Positions 1 to 9,756 of a DNA stretch of 64,000 bases are shown one piece after another. Below the pieces are notes generated by a model that saw nothing but the letters and a program-made list of their open reading frames with translations, searched no databases and was not told the DNA's origin. The position numbers and the translations under genes were made by a program. Numbering within the stretch: the first letter of the stretch is position 1; every line of letters begins with the position of its first letter. The stretch is from Paenibacillus glycanilyticus (lineage in GTDB: Bacteria; Bacillota; Bacilli; Paenibacillales; Paenibacillaceae). The stretch lies in contig NZ_JAMBNP010000001.1 of the NCBI RefSeq assembly GCF_023715145.1, forward strand, positions 1,083,538 to 1,147,537, in the 5' to 3' direction.

Positions 1-573
1 ATCCGTAAAACCCGCTTCCGGTGTATAACCAAGTGCGGACAAGAACAAGGTGTCGGCGTGAAAGCGCGAGAAGAATTCCTCCGCCACGGGTCCGACGAAC
101 GTGCCGGATATGTCCCTGAACATGCCTCCGCAGCTAATCATCATGCGCTTATCGCTTGCATATGGACGAAAACGGCTAATGGTATCGATCCCGTTGGTCA
201 AGATCGTCAACTCCTCCAGATGGGTCAACTGCTCTGCCATTCTCGATACCGTAGTACCGTTCTCAAGCACGATGGTATCTCCGCTCCGAACAAACATCCG
301 TGCGGCATAGGCGGCCAGCCGGTCCTTGATATCTTGGTTGACGGCCTGCTTGTCTGCCATCTCCGGCTCGTCCTGGCCCGTTTCCTGCTTTTGTGTTTCG
401 TAGACCGCTCCCCCATGGGAACGACGTATACGGTTTTCTTGCTCCAAAGCATTCAAATCGCGGCGAATCGTCATCTCCGAGACACCAAAGCGGTCACTCA
501 TCTCCTTTAATGTAGCAGCGCCCTTGTCGGCCAGATAGGCAAGTAACGCTTGTTTTCTTTGTAATGGCAGCAT
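1..573 (-). CDS. DeoR-family transcriptional regulator, C-terminus cut by window edge
   Basis: The reverse strand is open from an ATG at 573 to the left edge (191 codons, no stop). The N-terminus starts MLPLQRKQALLAYLADKG and has a DeoR winged helix at about residues 17-40 with the typical VSEMTIRRDLNALE recognition helix. The sugar-phosphate-sensing half follows (IVLENGTTVSRMAEQL, LTILTNGID, GGMFRDISGTFVG). GAGGTG lies 5-10 nt before the start. DeoR proteins usually repress sugar-use operons and are about 250 aa, so roughly 60 residues lie outside the window. Its target genes are not visible. Confidence 0.85.
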   Translation of the reverse strand, partial: MLPLQRKQALLAYLADKGAATLKEMSDRFGVSEMTIRRDLNALEQENRIRRSHGGAVYETQKQETGQDEPEMADKQAVNQDIKDRLAAYAARMFVRSGDTIVLENGTTVSRMAEQLTHLEELTILTNGIDTISRFRPYASDKRMMISCGGMFRDISGTFVGPVAEEFFSRFHADTLFLSALGYTPEAGFTD

Positions 574-702
574 AACGACACCTCGTCTAGTTTTTTCTTA
601 TTCTAACACAAATGAACACAAACTGTATGGGTGTTGTTAGCAGAATAGTTGACGAGGGCGCATTGAGATTGTACGCAGGCGCTGCCGCAAAACAGAATAA
701 AA

Positions 703-730
703 TTGGGGCTAAGGTTTCCCCTAGCCCCAA
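703..730 (-). terminator. Rho-independent terminator of the GH38-like gene
   Basis: A perfect 9-bp inverted repeat (TTGGGGCTA / TAGCCCCAA) just after the stop codon at 747 is followed on the minus strand by a T-rich tract. Confidence 0.75.
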
Positions 731-746
731 TAATGACGTTATTCAT

Positions 747-3700
747 CTACTCCACTACTATCTCCGATAGGCCAACGTTGGCTCCCGTACCGCCTTTCAC
801 TTCGAATCTTACCCAAGTAACCGTTTTGGCTGGAAAATCCACTTCTTTAGCGGATCCGTCCGTCGGAATGCCGTCGACCTCAACTTCACTGCCGTCACTA
901 AACAGCAGTGTGCCGGCGTTCGCATTATCCTGCAGATTCGTACGGTCATACAACGTCATTTTGCTAATCGTCATGTTTTCACTCCAAGTTAACTGAATCC
1001 AAGGATTTAATTCCCCCGCGGAAGCCCACTCCCCGGTTCCTTGAACAGCAATAATACCGTCGGCGGCTTTTGCCGCGCCGTAATCCGGATTATATTCGGA
1101 AGAAGCGGTCACGACAGCAGTCTTTGCCGGATCCGCCGTTTCAAACGCTTCTATTTCCGACAAACCGACGTGTGAGCCGGTGCCTCCCGTAACTTCGAAG
1201 CTCATCCAAGTGAATGCTTTTTCAGGAAAAGTAATCACTTTACCCGAGCCGTCAGCCGGAATGTCCGATACCTCCAGCGAGGAGCCGTCGCTGAATCGCA
1301 GTAGGCCCTTATTCGCATTATCCGCTAGGTTCATGCGGTCATAGAGAATAACCTGCCGGACCTTCTTTGCTTCGTTCCATTCTAATTTCACCCATGGGTT
1401 CAACTCTGCGTTGGATGCCCACTCTCCAGAACCATGAATGCCGGATACGCCGTCGTTGACCTTTGCTGCCCCGTAATCCGCATGGTACGCCGACGATGCG
1501 GTAACGGATGCCAGGCGGGCAATGTTGCCGTCCGGAACTACCCATTCCGGAGTCGTGACTTTCAAAGTATTAGAGGACAGGGATAAATTCCCCTTATCGT
1601 CGTAGGCTTTGACGGTATACTCATAGGAATGCTCGCTGCTCGCGTCGGTATCCAGATAGCTACTGAACATAGGCCCCAAATCCTTAATTTCCGAACCGTT
1701 ACGGTAAACTTTATACCCCTTAACGCGAACATTATCCTTGGAGCGTACCCAGGCTAACGTCACTCTGGTACCAAATAACGCTTCTCCTTGAAGCGCGCCC
1801 GGTTGGGTCGGCGGCTGTTGATCGCCAATCTTTCCTGCGGCCGCTTGAGCTGCATTTGAGAAAGCTCCCTTCTCTCCGGGGTTCACGGCGCGAATCTTAT
1901 AGAAATATTTCCCTTTAGTTACTTGAGCATCAAAAAAATGCGTATCGCTTACCGAACCGATGTAGTTGCCTTTTCCGGGTATAAAGGATGGTTCCTTACC
2001 GCGAAATACCTCATAGTAAGACAAATTCAAATCCGGAACGGAATTCCAAATGATCTGAGTGCCATATGCATCGGTGACCGCTTTGACACCCGTTATCTTG
2101 CGGGGCTGCTCTCCTCGCTTGATCCGAATCGTCTTCCATCCGTGCCCTTGGATCGTAAAGGAAATGGTCGAATCTTTGATAGGAATCGCTTCCTTGTCAT
2201 TTTCCACAAGATCGGTCTCAGTGGCCGACACCGGCTCTAATAAGCTCAAGTCCACTTTTACCTTGGTATTCTCGCCTAACGTTTCATTAAATCGCAGGAT
2301 AATGCCTTCCCCGTTCGACTCGGCGAGCTTTGCCGTCGTCAACACGACATTATCTTTGTCAATGTTGATAAAGCCTGCTTTTTTGCCGCTTAATGCCCTT
2401 TTGCGTTGAGCCTGCTGAATAACCGTCGAACGAAGGGGACTGGACGCCTCCATGCCGAATTTATCGGCCCTGCCGGATTTCCAATCGCCGCCTCCGTGAG
2501 AGGTCAGCGAATATTTGAACGTGACCGGGCCAGGCTGCGTTTTTTGGAAATTCGTATGCCATTTATTATTGAACACAAAGCTGTAGATCCAAGGTTTTTC
2601 CGTATTGTAATCCCAATCGCCGATCGCTGAACGGCGTTCGCCGTATTCTACGATGGGGTTCGACACAGGAGATAGCGTAATGCCGTAGCCCTGACCATCT
2701 GAAGCGTCAATCCATCGGTTAACCGTGTAATAAGCCGTGCTCGAGGAATAGAACTGTTCATTGTCCGGATTATTGATATCCTTATCCACATGAGGCCGCA
2801 CGTGCCCTGTCGGCATCTCGTGCCGCAAAGTAAAATCCGGTACCTGAAGAGGGAAGGTGAAGAAGCCTTCTTCATCCTTCTGCGCAAGAGACGGAGCATC
2901 GCTCTTCACAACCTGGTTAACAATATCGATGCGAGGGAGGCCTTCGTACAGGATGACGCTGCGCTTCATTCCGTCGACTCCCTTAGTCCCTCCGTCAGCC
3001 GTTACCATTCCCATGACAGGACCGGCTGTTCCAGCCATTTGCGCTTCTTCGACCGTATCCTCGCTGAATGCTTCCGGCCCCATTTTCCGGGTTGTATAAT
3101 AAACGAATTCGTTCAACCGGTGCTTTGATGCGGAATCTACCATCTCGCGTTTTCCGTTCTTTTTGTCAACAATGCTGATAATAGCGCCTGTCTTGTCAAA
3201 AACCACCTTGTAATATTCATTCTCCAAGGTATCCTTTGTTGCTTTCAGCTTCGAGGAATATTCACGGTCTTGCTTCGTTTCACGCACGCCAAAAACCTTA
3301 TAGCCTAAGCCCGGAACATCGGAAGCCGCAAATAATACCGTCCCGTCTTCAAGGATCTGGTGCTTAACCGGTTTACCGGTGTCGGTATCGACGATTTCAA
3401 AGTGAACGGGCAGCTTTTCTCTATTCACTCGGACGATGTCGGTGCGTTTCCAAGAGAGCGTGTTATAGACGGCAATGCTTTTACCGTCTGTAGGAATCTG
3501 CGAGCTGAGGGAATCCATCGAATCGGATAGAATCCGATCAGCCGTCATATTGCTGGCGATAGCGGTATTTCTTTTCCATTTCCATAGATCGTCTGCCTGC
3601 GGAGAGGCATTTCCCCACGTATGCTCGTCGTAGAGGATCATGTTATTGTACGCGCCGAGCAGATCCTCATAGGGGTATGTCGTGCCTGGAGCCGTAACGT

Positions 3701-5078
3701 TTGCCATAGTGGCAAGAAATTCCGCAGCCGGCAGCTTGTCGTGATTTTCCTTATTAATAGCCGTCTCATTTGAAGTAGAGGATACGCCATAATTCCACCA
3801 ACTCTCGATATTGCCTTTGTAGGTCGGAATCTGATCGCCATAGGTGCTGTCGACGTAAGAGAAGAAATCCTCCACTGTCGAGGAGATAAATTTAGGAAAA
3901 GCATATTCCCGGCCCTTGCTGTCCTTGCGGGCATTGAGTTTGCGAATGTTTTCCTTCACGGTCGTTGTTATGCCGTTGTTATCATACGGCGTTGTGAAAT
4001 CGGCGATTGCGGCGTCATAAGGATAGGTGCTTGCAGGGTACTCGAGCAGCTTGTCCGTTACAGTCTGGATGACCTCGTTGCTGTCAGGATTTTTGAAATC
4101 CATCTCATCCGTGCTGTAATGTCCATAGTTATAGGCCAGAAGCTTATTTTCCGCGTTCTGTCCCTGATAGTAGAACAGTTTGGGGTACGGGTGCAGAGGG
4201 TCCGGATTCTGCCTCATCATGGCGTATTTCACGCCAGCTTCCACCATGACATCGACGGCGGACCAGGAAAAGCCGGGTTCGTCGGACATATACATAACTT
4301 TGTTTGACGGTATACCGAGTTTGTCATTCAAATATCGCTGCGAAAAGTAGGGGATTCGCGCCAGTTCTTCCGTTCCCATATTGGCATAAACCTCATTGAC
4401 ATAGCTTGCCGGGTATGTGATAGTCCCCTCGCGCAGATGTTCTTTGAGCTGCTCGATCCATTCGGCGTCCCGATGGTTCCAAGCCGATTCGTAGAGCATG
4501 TATGAAGCCTCTACCGGGTACTTGAACTGATCCCGTTTCTTCCAGTCCCGAGTCGCTTCAATGGCTGAGAATGCATCATCGAGATATCCCGGGAACGTCT
4601 TTTCGTTCAATGTTTCCTGGTAATCGGTGTAGCCGATGTCCGTGTGCATGTCATGGGCGACGTACACCTTCCAATGAGGGATTTTCTTCTGTTCCCTCGT
4701 TTCGGAGACAAGCGGGGCTCCGTTACATGCGGGATTGTCATAAATTTCGAAGGTTACAGAGTCTCCGTCTTGATGTAATTCCAGCACGTCCACGGTTTTG
4801 CTGTTGCTGCCGTTTTCAAGCTTGCCAAGGGATTGTACGTAGGCATCTTCCCCCGCGACCTTGATTTTTGCCCAGGCATCGAAGGAAGCTCCTGGGTTTT
4901 GAATCGTCAATTCCGTCTCCGACTTTAACTTCCCTTGATCATCCTTAACCATCCATGGTGTTTGAGCCACTTCATTGATTACGGGCAAAGAAGGAGCAGC
5001 AGTAGCAGACAACGGAGCTGTATTACCGGTTCCCAACAACAAAGTAAGCGCTGTCAATATGACGATGCGGCGTTTCAT
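747..5078 (-). CDS. Large secreted GH38-like glycosidase with FN3 and tandem discoidin-like domains
   Basis: This is a 1443-residue secreted enzyme. A Sec signal peptide (about residues 1-28, ending SATAAP) precedes a short beta domain. The GH38-like core starts with HDMHTDIGYTDYQ (142-154), which resembles the metal-binding HxHxDxG start of alpha-mannosidases, and continues through MSDEPGFSWS and a GH38-type beta-sandwich half. Two FN3-like modules (about 1000-1180) follow, then two tandem repeats of about 120 residues, each with a TASS..Y..DYGAAK / GEWAS..ELNPW / LYDR.NL.DNAN pattern, probably carbohydrate-binding. GGAGG precedes the ATG. The gene is monocistronic with its own terminator. 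Exact substrate cannot be told; mannose-containing polysaccharide is only a family-based guess. Confidence 0.8.
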   Translation of the reverse strand: MKRRIVILTALTLLLGTGNTAPLSATAAPSLPVINEVAQTPWMVKDDQGKLKSETELTIQNPGASFDAWAKIKVAGEDAYVQSLGKLENGSNSKTVDVLELHQDGDSVTFEIYDNPACNGAPLVSETREQKKIPHWKVYVAHDMHTDIGYTDYQETLNEKTFPGYLDDAFSAIEATRDWKKRDQFKYPVEASYMLYESAWNHRDAEWIEQLKEHLREGTITYPASYVNEVYANMGTEELARIPYFSQRYLNDKLGIPSNKVMYMSDEPGFSWSAVDVMVEAGVKYAMMRQNPDPLHPYPKLFYYQGQNAENKLLAYNYGHYSTDEMDFKNPDSNEVIQTVTDKLLEYPASTYPYDAAIADFTTPYDNNGITTTVKENIRKLNARKDSKGREYAFPKFISSTVEDFFSYVDSTYGDQIPTYKGNIESWWNYGVSSTSNETAINKENHDKLPAAEFLATMANVTAPGTTYPYEDLLGAYNNMILYDEHTWGNASPQADDLWKWKRNTAIASNMTADRILSDSMDSLSSQIPTDGKSIAVYNTLSWKRTDIVRVNREKLPVHFEIVDTDTGKPVKHQILEDGTVLFAASDVPGLGYKVFGVRETKQDREYSSKLKATKDTLENEYYKVVFDKTGAIISIVDKKNGKREMVDSASKHRLNEFVYYTTRKMGPEAFSEDTVEEAQMAGTAGPVMGMVTADGGTKGVDGMKRSVILYEGLPRIDIVNQVVKSDAPSLAQKDEEGFFTFPLQVPDFTLRHEMPTGHVRPHVDKDINNPDNEQFYSSSTAYYTVNRWIDASDGQGYGITLSPVSNPIVEYGERRSAIGDWDYNTEKPWIYSFVFNNKWHTNFQKTQPGPVTFKYSLTSHGGGDWKSGRADKFGMEASSPLRSTVIQQAQRKRALSGKKAGFINIDKDNVVLTTAKLAESNGEGIILRFNETLGENTKVKVDLSLLEPVSATETDLVENDKEAIPIKDSTISFTIQGHGWKTIRIKRGEQPRKITGVKAVTDAYGTQIIWNSVPDLNLSYYEVFRGKEPSFIPGKGNYIGSVSDTHFFDAQVTKGKYFYKIRAVNPGEKGAFSNAAQAAAGKIGDQQPPTQPGALQGEALFGTRVTLAWVRSKDNVRVKGYKVYRNGSEIKDLGPMFSSYLDTDASSEHSYEYTVKAYDDKGNLSLSSNTLKVTTPEWVVPDGNIARLASVTASSAYHADYGAAKVNDGVSGIHGSGEWASNAELNPWVKLEWNEAKKVRQVILYDRMNLADNANKGLLRFSDGSSLEVSDIPADGSGKVITFPEKAFTWMSFEVTGGTGSHVGLSEIEAFETADPAKTAVVTASSEYNPDYGAAKAADGIIAVQGTGEWASAGELNPWIQLTWSENMTISKMTLYDRTNLQDNANAGTLLFSDGSEVEVDGIPTDGSAKEVDFPAKTVTWVRFEVKGGTGANVGLSEIVVE

Positions 5079-5125
5079 AAAAAACCTCCAATTCGGGATT
5101 ATGAATACAGCCTTATCGTATATCG

Positions 5126-5139
5126 TGAAATCGTCACCA
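5126..5139 (+). promoter_or_regulatory. Possible cre-like site upstream of the GH38-like gene
   Basis: TGAAATCGTCACCA has the TG-N6-type half and central CG expected of CcpA operators but is imperfect on the right side. It lies about 50 nt before the start of the minus-strand glycosidase. Confidence 0.25.
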
Positions 5140-5323
5140 CACTATCTCAGATTCTTACGATGCATATCGATTTCTTTTGAACTTGTGGCCTCGTTTCAGC
5201 TTCGCGCACGACCTTTATGTTATATATTACCAAGCCATTACGACTTTTCGAGAATATCCTAGTATTATATTATATATTAATAGATATTTTATAAATAAAA
5301 TTATAAATGGAGTTGAATTACCA

Positions 5324-5818
5324 TTGAATAACCAGCAACAAACAGAGAAAGACCGCGTCGCCATTTTTCATCGGAGCTCGGATATCGAGTGGCTCTACCA
5401 GACCCATATTCCAGGTGAACGAACAACGATTCGCGTATCGGGAGAGGATACGAATGGCGCGTATGCGATTGTGGATGCCATTATCTATGCTACGGATGGC
5501 GACGTAAACGGACCTCCTATTCATATCCACCAGCGCACGGACGAAATTTTCCGCATCCTTGAAGGCACCGCGCATATTTATTTGGAGGGGGAAGAGTTTG
5601 ATGCCGTAGCAGGCGATGTCGTTGTCATTCCGAAAGGCAAAGCGCATACTTTCGCCAATTTCAGCGATACTCCGCTGCATATGCAGGCGACCTTCATCCC
5701 TGCTGGAGAAGAACAATCGTTTAAAGAAGTTATCGGCAAAACGCCTGAAGAAATCATCGAGCTGTCCAAAACCAAATATCATGTCATCATATCCGGTCCG
5801 CCGCTTCAAAAGAAATAA
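5324..5818 (+). CDS. Cupin-domain protein (TTG start)
   Basis: This is a small single-domain cupin of 164 residues. The metal-binding motif 1 is visible as PPIHIHQRTDEIFRILEG and motif 2 as GDVVVIPKGKAHTFAN. The reading frame is open further upstream to an ATG at 5177, but that part is AT-rich and has no ribosome binding site; TGGAG at 5308-5312 supports the TTG at 5324. The C-terminal tail (EEIIELSKTKYHVIISGPP) has no catalytic signature. Cupins of this type bind metals or small sugars or are dioxygenase-like; no reaction can be assigned. It is divergent from the GH38-like gene and convergent with cysN. Confidence 0.75.
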   Translation: MNNQQQTEKDRVAIFHRSSDIEWLYQTHIPGERTTIRVSGEDTNGAYAIVDAIIYATDGDVNGPPIHIHQRTDEIFRILEGTAHIYLEGEEFDAVAGDVVVIPKGKAHTFANFSDTPLHMQATFIPAGEEQSFKEVIGKTPEEIIELSKTKYHVIISGPPLQKK

Positions 5819-5843
5819 AACATCAGAAATTCTCTAAATAAAA

Positions 5844-5871
5844 AAGAGCACTGTGTCAACACAGTGCTCTT
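5844..5871. terminator. Bidirectional terminator between cupin gene and cysN
   Basis: A perfect 12-bp stem (AAGAGCACTGTG / CACAGTGCTCTT) with a TCAA loop is flanked by A runs on the left and a TAAAAAA tract on the right. It serves both convergent genes. Confidence 0.9.
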
Positions 5872-5888
5872 AAAAAATTGATAAAGTT

Positions 5889-7550
5889 TTAAATTGTATA
5901 ACTATCTTGAATGAGAGCCTTCACAACACGTTTTACGATATCTTTTGCCGCTTCCTCGATCAAATTGCTATTGATAGCAGCCTCGATTGGCAAGAAGGCT
6001 TGGCCAATCATTTCTTTCGCAATGGCTAGGTCGCTCTCGTTCGCAGAACCGGCCGGTACCAAAGCAAGAAGTCCCGCATCGTTTAGCAATGCGGCATAAG
6101 CCGCCAGTTGCCGCACAGACTCTCCTGCACTATTATCGATTAGCATCGTATGGTAGCCTCTCGCAACCAACCGTCTCTCGACTGCCTTCGCAATAGCCGT
6201 ATTGTCCGCAACGGAGCCACTAAGCCAAATCGTTAACGGCTGTTGTCCTTTTTGCTGGGCACGAACATCTCTGGTGATTTCCGTGTCCATCCGGCCGGAA
6301 TTGTCAGAGCTTTGTAGAGCTTCGTCAATAACGCCGCAAGCGGAAGTCATATTCGTTACGCGATCAATGAGAATAAACCCGCCGATGCTTTTGTTTTTTT
6401 CAAACGAGTCAAAAACAATTCCATCCGACAATGAGATTTCGCATACTGCCAACTCATTCTTAACCAATTGATCTGCGGTAACCGTATTGCCCGTATTAAT
6501 ATCGATTTTGTGCTTAATGGCCGTTACCGTGCCAGGAAGAACCTTTGTGCCTACCTTCACCAGAACATCTTTGCCCGGTGTCAATACCGAATCATCCATC
6601 CACAGAATCGTGGAGCTAAAGCTGTCCGCCTCTTGAAGCTGATTGTCCTTCGTAAATACGCAGCCGCGGGACACGTCGACTTCCCGGTCCAATTGAATGG
6701 TAACCGGCTGCCCGGCATGAGCCGAATTCCGGTCTTGGTCGGTTACCAAGATCCGTTTCACCTTCGCCTTCTCATGGCTAGGCAACGTGATCAGTTCATC
6801 GCCAACCGCGATGCTGCCGGCTTCAATTTGGCCTTGGAATCCGCGGAAGGTGTGGTCTGGTCGGCATACACGCTGGATAGGCATCATAAATGGCTTCGCG
6901 TCGTCGCTTGCATGAACTTCAACGCTCTCCAAATACGGCAGCAAAGCAAGCCCTTGGTACCAAGGCGTATTAGGCGATTTGGTCGTAATGTTATCCCCTT
7001 CCGTTGCGGAAACAGGGATCACTTGAATGCTCTCAAACTGGAATTCCGTCGTGATGCGGGAGAATTCTTCTTTGATGGCATCAAATTTATCCGTATCGAA
7101 ATCGACCAAATCCATTTTATTTACCGCCAAAACCAGATGCTTAATCCCCATGAGGGCACAAATCCGCGTATGGCGTTTCGTTTGCGTAATAATTCCTTTA
7201 GTTGCGTCCACCAGAATAACGGCAAGATCGGCGAAGGATGCGCCTACGGCCATGTTGCGCGTATATTCTTCATGCCCCGGCGTATCCGCTACAATGAACG
7301 AACGGTGATCCGTCGTGAAATACCGATAAGCCACATCAATCGTGATCCCCTGCTCGCGTTCCGCAAGAAGCCCGTCAAGAAGCAAGGAGTAGTCAATTTT
7401 GCCGCCGCGGCTGCCCAGCCGGCTGTCTAGCTCGAGCGCTCTCTCCTGGTCGGCGAACAAGAGCTTAGCCTCGTAAAGCATATGTCCAATCAAGGTGGAT
7501 TTACCGTCATCCACGCTTCCGCAAGTTATAAATTTAAGCAGACTCTTCAT
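5889..7550 (-). CDS. cysN: Sulfate adenylyltransferase subunit 1 (CysN) with degenerate APS-kinase tail
   Basis: This is the GTPase subunit of the CysDN ATP sulfurylase, which makes APS from sulfate and ATP. An EF-Tu-like G domain shows GSVDDGKST (11-19), DTPGHEEY (89-96) and NKMD (144-147), followed by two beta-barrel domains. In CysNC fusions the C-terminus is an APS kinase. Here residues about 439-553 still align in pattern (TIWLSG, AVERRLVARGYHT, LLNDAGLLALV), but the P-loop GxxGxGKS is replaced by GSVADNTA and the later half is short. The tail therefore should not bind ATP like CysC. The gene starts one base after the cysD stop, so the two form an operon transcribed cysD-cysN. No separate cysC is seen in the window. 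Confidence 0.93.
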   Translation of the reverse strand: MKSLLKFITCGSVDDGKSTLIGHMLYEAKLLFADQERALELDSRLGSRGGKIDYSLLLDGLLAEREQGITIDVAYRYFTTDHRSFIVADTPGHEEYTRNMAVGASFADLAVILVDATKGIITQTKRHTRICALMGIKHLVLAVNKMDLVDFDTDKFDAIKEEFSRITTEFQFESIQVIPVSATEGDNITTKSPNTPWYQGLALLPYLESVEVHASDDAKPFMMPIQRVCRPDHTFRGFQGQIEAGSIAVGDELITLPSHEKAKVKRILVTDQDRNSAHAGQPVTIQLDREVDVSRGCVFTKDNQLQEADSFSSTILWMDDSVLTPGKDVLVKVGTKVLPGTVTAIKHKIDINTGNTVTADQLVKNELAVCEISLSDGIVFDSFEKNKSIGGFILIDRVTNMTSACGVIDEALQSSDNSGRMDTEITRDVRAQQKGQQPLTIWLSGSVADNTAIAKAVERRLVARGYHTMLIDNSAGESVRQLAAYAALLNDAGLLALVPAGSANESDLAIAKEMIGQAFLPIEAAINSNLIEEAAKDIVKRVVKALIQDSYTI

Positions 7551-7551
7551 C

Positions 7552-8475
7552 TTAGAAATAGCCCTCCCGTTTACGTCTTTCCATGCTTCCCGCTTCTTCC
7601 TGGTCGATCACCCTTGTTGTCCGTTCGGAGGATACCGCACCAAGCGTTTCTTCAATGATTGCATCCAGCGTGTCCGCCTCTGACGGGGCACCTCCAGTAA
7701 GGGGATAGCAGCCCAATGTGCGGAACCGCATCTTAGCCGTTTCAATCTTCTCGCCCGGCTGGAGCTTCATCCGCTCATCATCCACCATAATCATCTGCCC
7801 GTCACGGTTAACGACAGGCCGTTCTTTCGCAAAGTAGAGGGGCACAATATCAATGTTCTCTCTGCGAATGTATTGCCAGATATCTTTCTCCGTCCAGTTG
7901 GAAATCGGGAATACGCGGATGCTTTCTCCCTTGTTGATTCTGGTATTGAAAAGCTTCCACATTTCCGGCCGCTGATTTTTCGGATCCCAGGCATGATTCT
8001 TATTACGGAACGAGAAAATCCGCTCCTTCGCGCGCGACTTTTCCTCATCGCGTCTTCCGCCGCCAAAAGCAGCCGTAAACCCGTATTTGTCCAACCCTTG
8101 CTTCAGGGCTTGGGTTTTCATAATATCCGTATACGCCGAACCATGATCAAACGGGTTGATCCCTTGCTCAATCCCTTCCTGATTGGAGTGGACAAGCATC
8201 TTGATTCCGAATTCTTTCGCCTTGCGGTCGCGGAATTCAATCATCTCTTTAAACTTCCACGTTGTATCGATATGCAGGAATGGAAACGGCGGCTTCTCCG
8301 GATAAAAAGCTTTCAGCGCCAAATGCAGCATCACGGAGCTATCCTTGCCGATCGAGTACAACATTACGGGATTTTCACATTCCGCCGCTACTTCTCGAAT
8401 AATATAAATCGCTTCAGCCTCGAGTTGATCCAGATGTGTCGTTGCATCTATGGAATCAAGCGTCAATTTTTCCAT
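7552..8475 (-). CDS. cysD: Sulfate adenylyltransferase subunit 2 (CysD)
   Basis: This is the catalytic adenylyl-transferring subunit of heterodimeric ATP sulfurylase, 307 residues (E. coli CysD is about 300). It belongs to the PP-loop ATPase family; the nucleotide loop is [12 protein letters not shown] (41-52). Other family marks are [28 protein letters not shown] and a C-terminal [15 protein letters not shown] lies just before the ATG. It is first in the cysDN operon. Sulfite-forming genes (cysH, cysJI) are absent from the window, so the rest of sulfate assimilation must be elsewhere. Confidence 0.95.
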   Translation of the reverse strand: MEKLTLDSIDATTHLDQLEAEAIYIIREVAAECENPVMLYSIGKDSSVMLHLALKAFYPEKPPFPFLHIDTTWKFKEMIEFRDRKAKEFGIKMLVHSNQEGIEQGINPFDHGSAYTDIMKTQALKQGLDKYGFTAAFGGGRRDEEKSRAKERIFSFRNKNHAWDPKNQRPEMWKLFNTRINKGESIRVFPISNWTEKDIWQYIRRENIDIVPLYFAKERPVVNRDGQMIMVDDERMKLQPGEKIETAKMRFRTLGCYPLTGGAPSEADTLDAIIEETLGAVSSERTTRVIDQEEAGSMERRKREGYF

Positions 8476-8678
8476 GAAAAAGTGCCTCCCTTTAATCCTT
8501 ACTAAATCTATAGACTATATACTGTATCGTATCAGATTTTCACTTTTATGCAAAGTGGAATAAAGTATTTTCTTTAATTTTTTTGAGCTGCTTGTTTTCA
8601 CGCAAAGAGAGGACGCAATCGAGCATAATAAAGATTGTATAATTCCATTTTAGGAAAAAGCGAGTGATGACATGGATG

Positions 8679-8733
8679 TCAAATCCCGGACACATAGCTG
8701 CGGCTGATGCCCAGCTCCTTGGCAATCTCCCGG
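8679..8733 (-). pseudogene. Short sigK 3'-end fragment (copy H, most distal)
   Basis: On the minus strand this stretch matches the codons for [14 protein letters not shown] of sigK (compare 58595-58650), ending in unrelated sequence on both sides. It is the shortest and most distant of eight sigK-derived pieces, all in the same orientation. It cannot code for anything on its own. The rest of the 427-base gap between cysD and the S51 peptidase holds only a terminator. Confidence 0.7.
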
Positions 8734-8838
8734 CTTAGTTCAAAAAAAAGCTAAGGCAGCCGTTCAATGTAAATGACTGCTACTTCCTTTAATTAGCGCT
8801 GCTGCCCCATTAAGCATAACTGCCCGTAAACGTAAAAA

Positions 8839-8863
8839 AGCTGCCGATCATGCTCCGGCAGCT
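8839..8863 (-). terminator. Terminator of the S51 peptidase gene
   Basis: The inverted repeat AGCTGCCG / CGGCAGCT is followed on the minus strand by a run of T (complement of GTAAAAAA). It lies 40 bases beyond the stop at 8903. Confidence 0.8.
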
Positions 8864-8902
8864 CAATTAGTTAGCTATTTAACTTCTCCGCAGTGGATGA
8901 TA

Positions 8903-9571
8903 TCAAGGCGAAAAATATTTCCATTTCCCTTCGGAAACAACCTCGACTGCTCCGTCGATTACTTTGATGGCGGTTTGATCATCAATCGCATATGTCGGCC
9001 CTTGCATCCCAGCGGCCCATCTTTCTGCAGCAGCCATGGTGTTTCCAGGAAGCATCTCGTGGTCCAGATGCGGAAATATTGCAAAATCAACCAGATTAAG
9101 CGTTTCATCACCGCCAGTGGTTGGAGTCCAGCCAACGAAGTATTCCCCAATGTTAGGTGCCATGACCATACTCCCGGCGCTCATTCCCACATAAACTGCC
9201 TGCAGCGAGGGCAAGAGGTCTGCTAATCCGGATTGGCGCATCCAGTGGTATAAGTAGAGCGCGTCCCCACCGGCCACCAGCAGGACGTCCGTCTCCCGGA
9301 CCAACGGCACCCAGCGTTCTTTGCTGATGCTTGGCAGCGCTGTGAGCTCTAGCACCCCGACGGACTTCCAGCCCAGTTCGACCATGGGATTCTCGGAATT
9401 CCCGCTGATGAACTGCCAGGCATTGACGCCCGGGCCGACCCAGGGGTGTCCGTACATCGCGGTGGGGATGCACAGAGCGTTGGAGTCCGCGATCGGCTTG
9501 TCCAGCATGTCTACTAGCACGTCGTGTATGCTTTTGTTAATAATGCCTCCAGATGTGAGCAATAATTTCAT
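8903..9571 (-). CDS. Peptidase S51 family protein (dipeptidase E-like)
   Basis: A 222-residue cytoplasmic protein of the PepE/cyanophycinase fold. The nucleophile elbow is GMSAGS with Ser131, and a GGDALYL motif (101-107) stands where PepE has its GGN motif. The N-terminal MKLLLTSGG strand is typical. The family hydrolyses small peptides, classically Asp-X dipeptides; substrate is not readable here. A strong AAGGAAGGAG site precedes the ATG. The gene stands alone with its own terminator. Confidence 0.85.
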   Translation of the reverse strand: MKLLLTSGGIINKSIHDVLVDMLDKPIADSNALCIPTAMYGHPWVGPGVNAWQFISGNSENPMVELGWKSVGVLELTALPSISKERWVPLVRETDVLLVAGGDALYLYHWMRQSGLADLLPSLQAVYVGMSAGSMVMAPNIGEYFVGWTPTTGGDETLNLVDFAIFPHLDHEMLPGNTMAAAERWAAGMQGPTYAIDDQTAIKVIDGAVEVVSEGKWKYFSP

Positions 9572-9684
9572 AACTTAACTCCTTCCTTGTCATTGTGTGC
9601 GTTTTGTCGTTTAGAATAGGGCTGGAACGATAGACAAACCTTTGTCCGTTAGTAACGGTAATCAATCTTTACGATTGGTAAACG

Positions 9685-9717
9685 CAGGGCTCAGATCACC
9701 ATTGGGTCGGAGCCCTG
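9685..9717 (+). terminator. Weak hairpin, possible terminator
   Basis: CAGGGCTC / GAGCCCTG can pair and is followed by TTATTTC on the plus strand. No plus-strand gene ends here, so its role is unclear; it lies between the small ORF at 9757 and the S51 gene, both on the minus strand. Confidence 0.35.
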
Positions 9718-9756
9718 TTATTTCATTATTGCACGCATCCACTCGCGGCGCATCCA

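Noticed and set aside
6468..7430. Plus-strand 320-codon ORF opposite cysN
   Set aside because: It is a shadow of the well-conserved cysN frame and has no family pattern.
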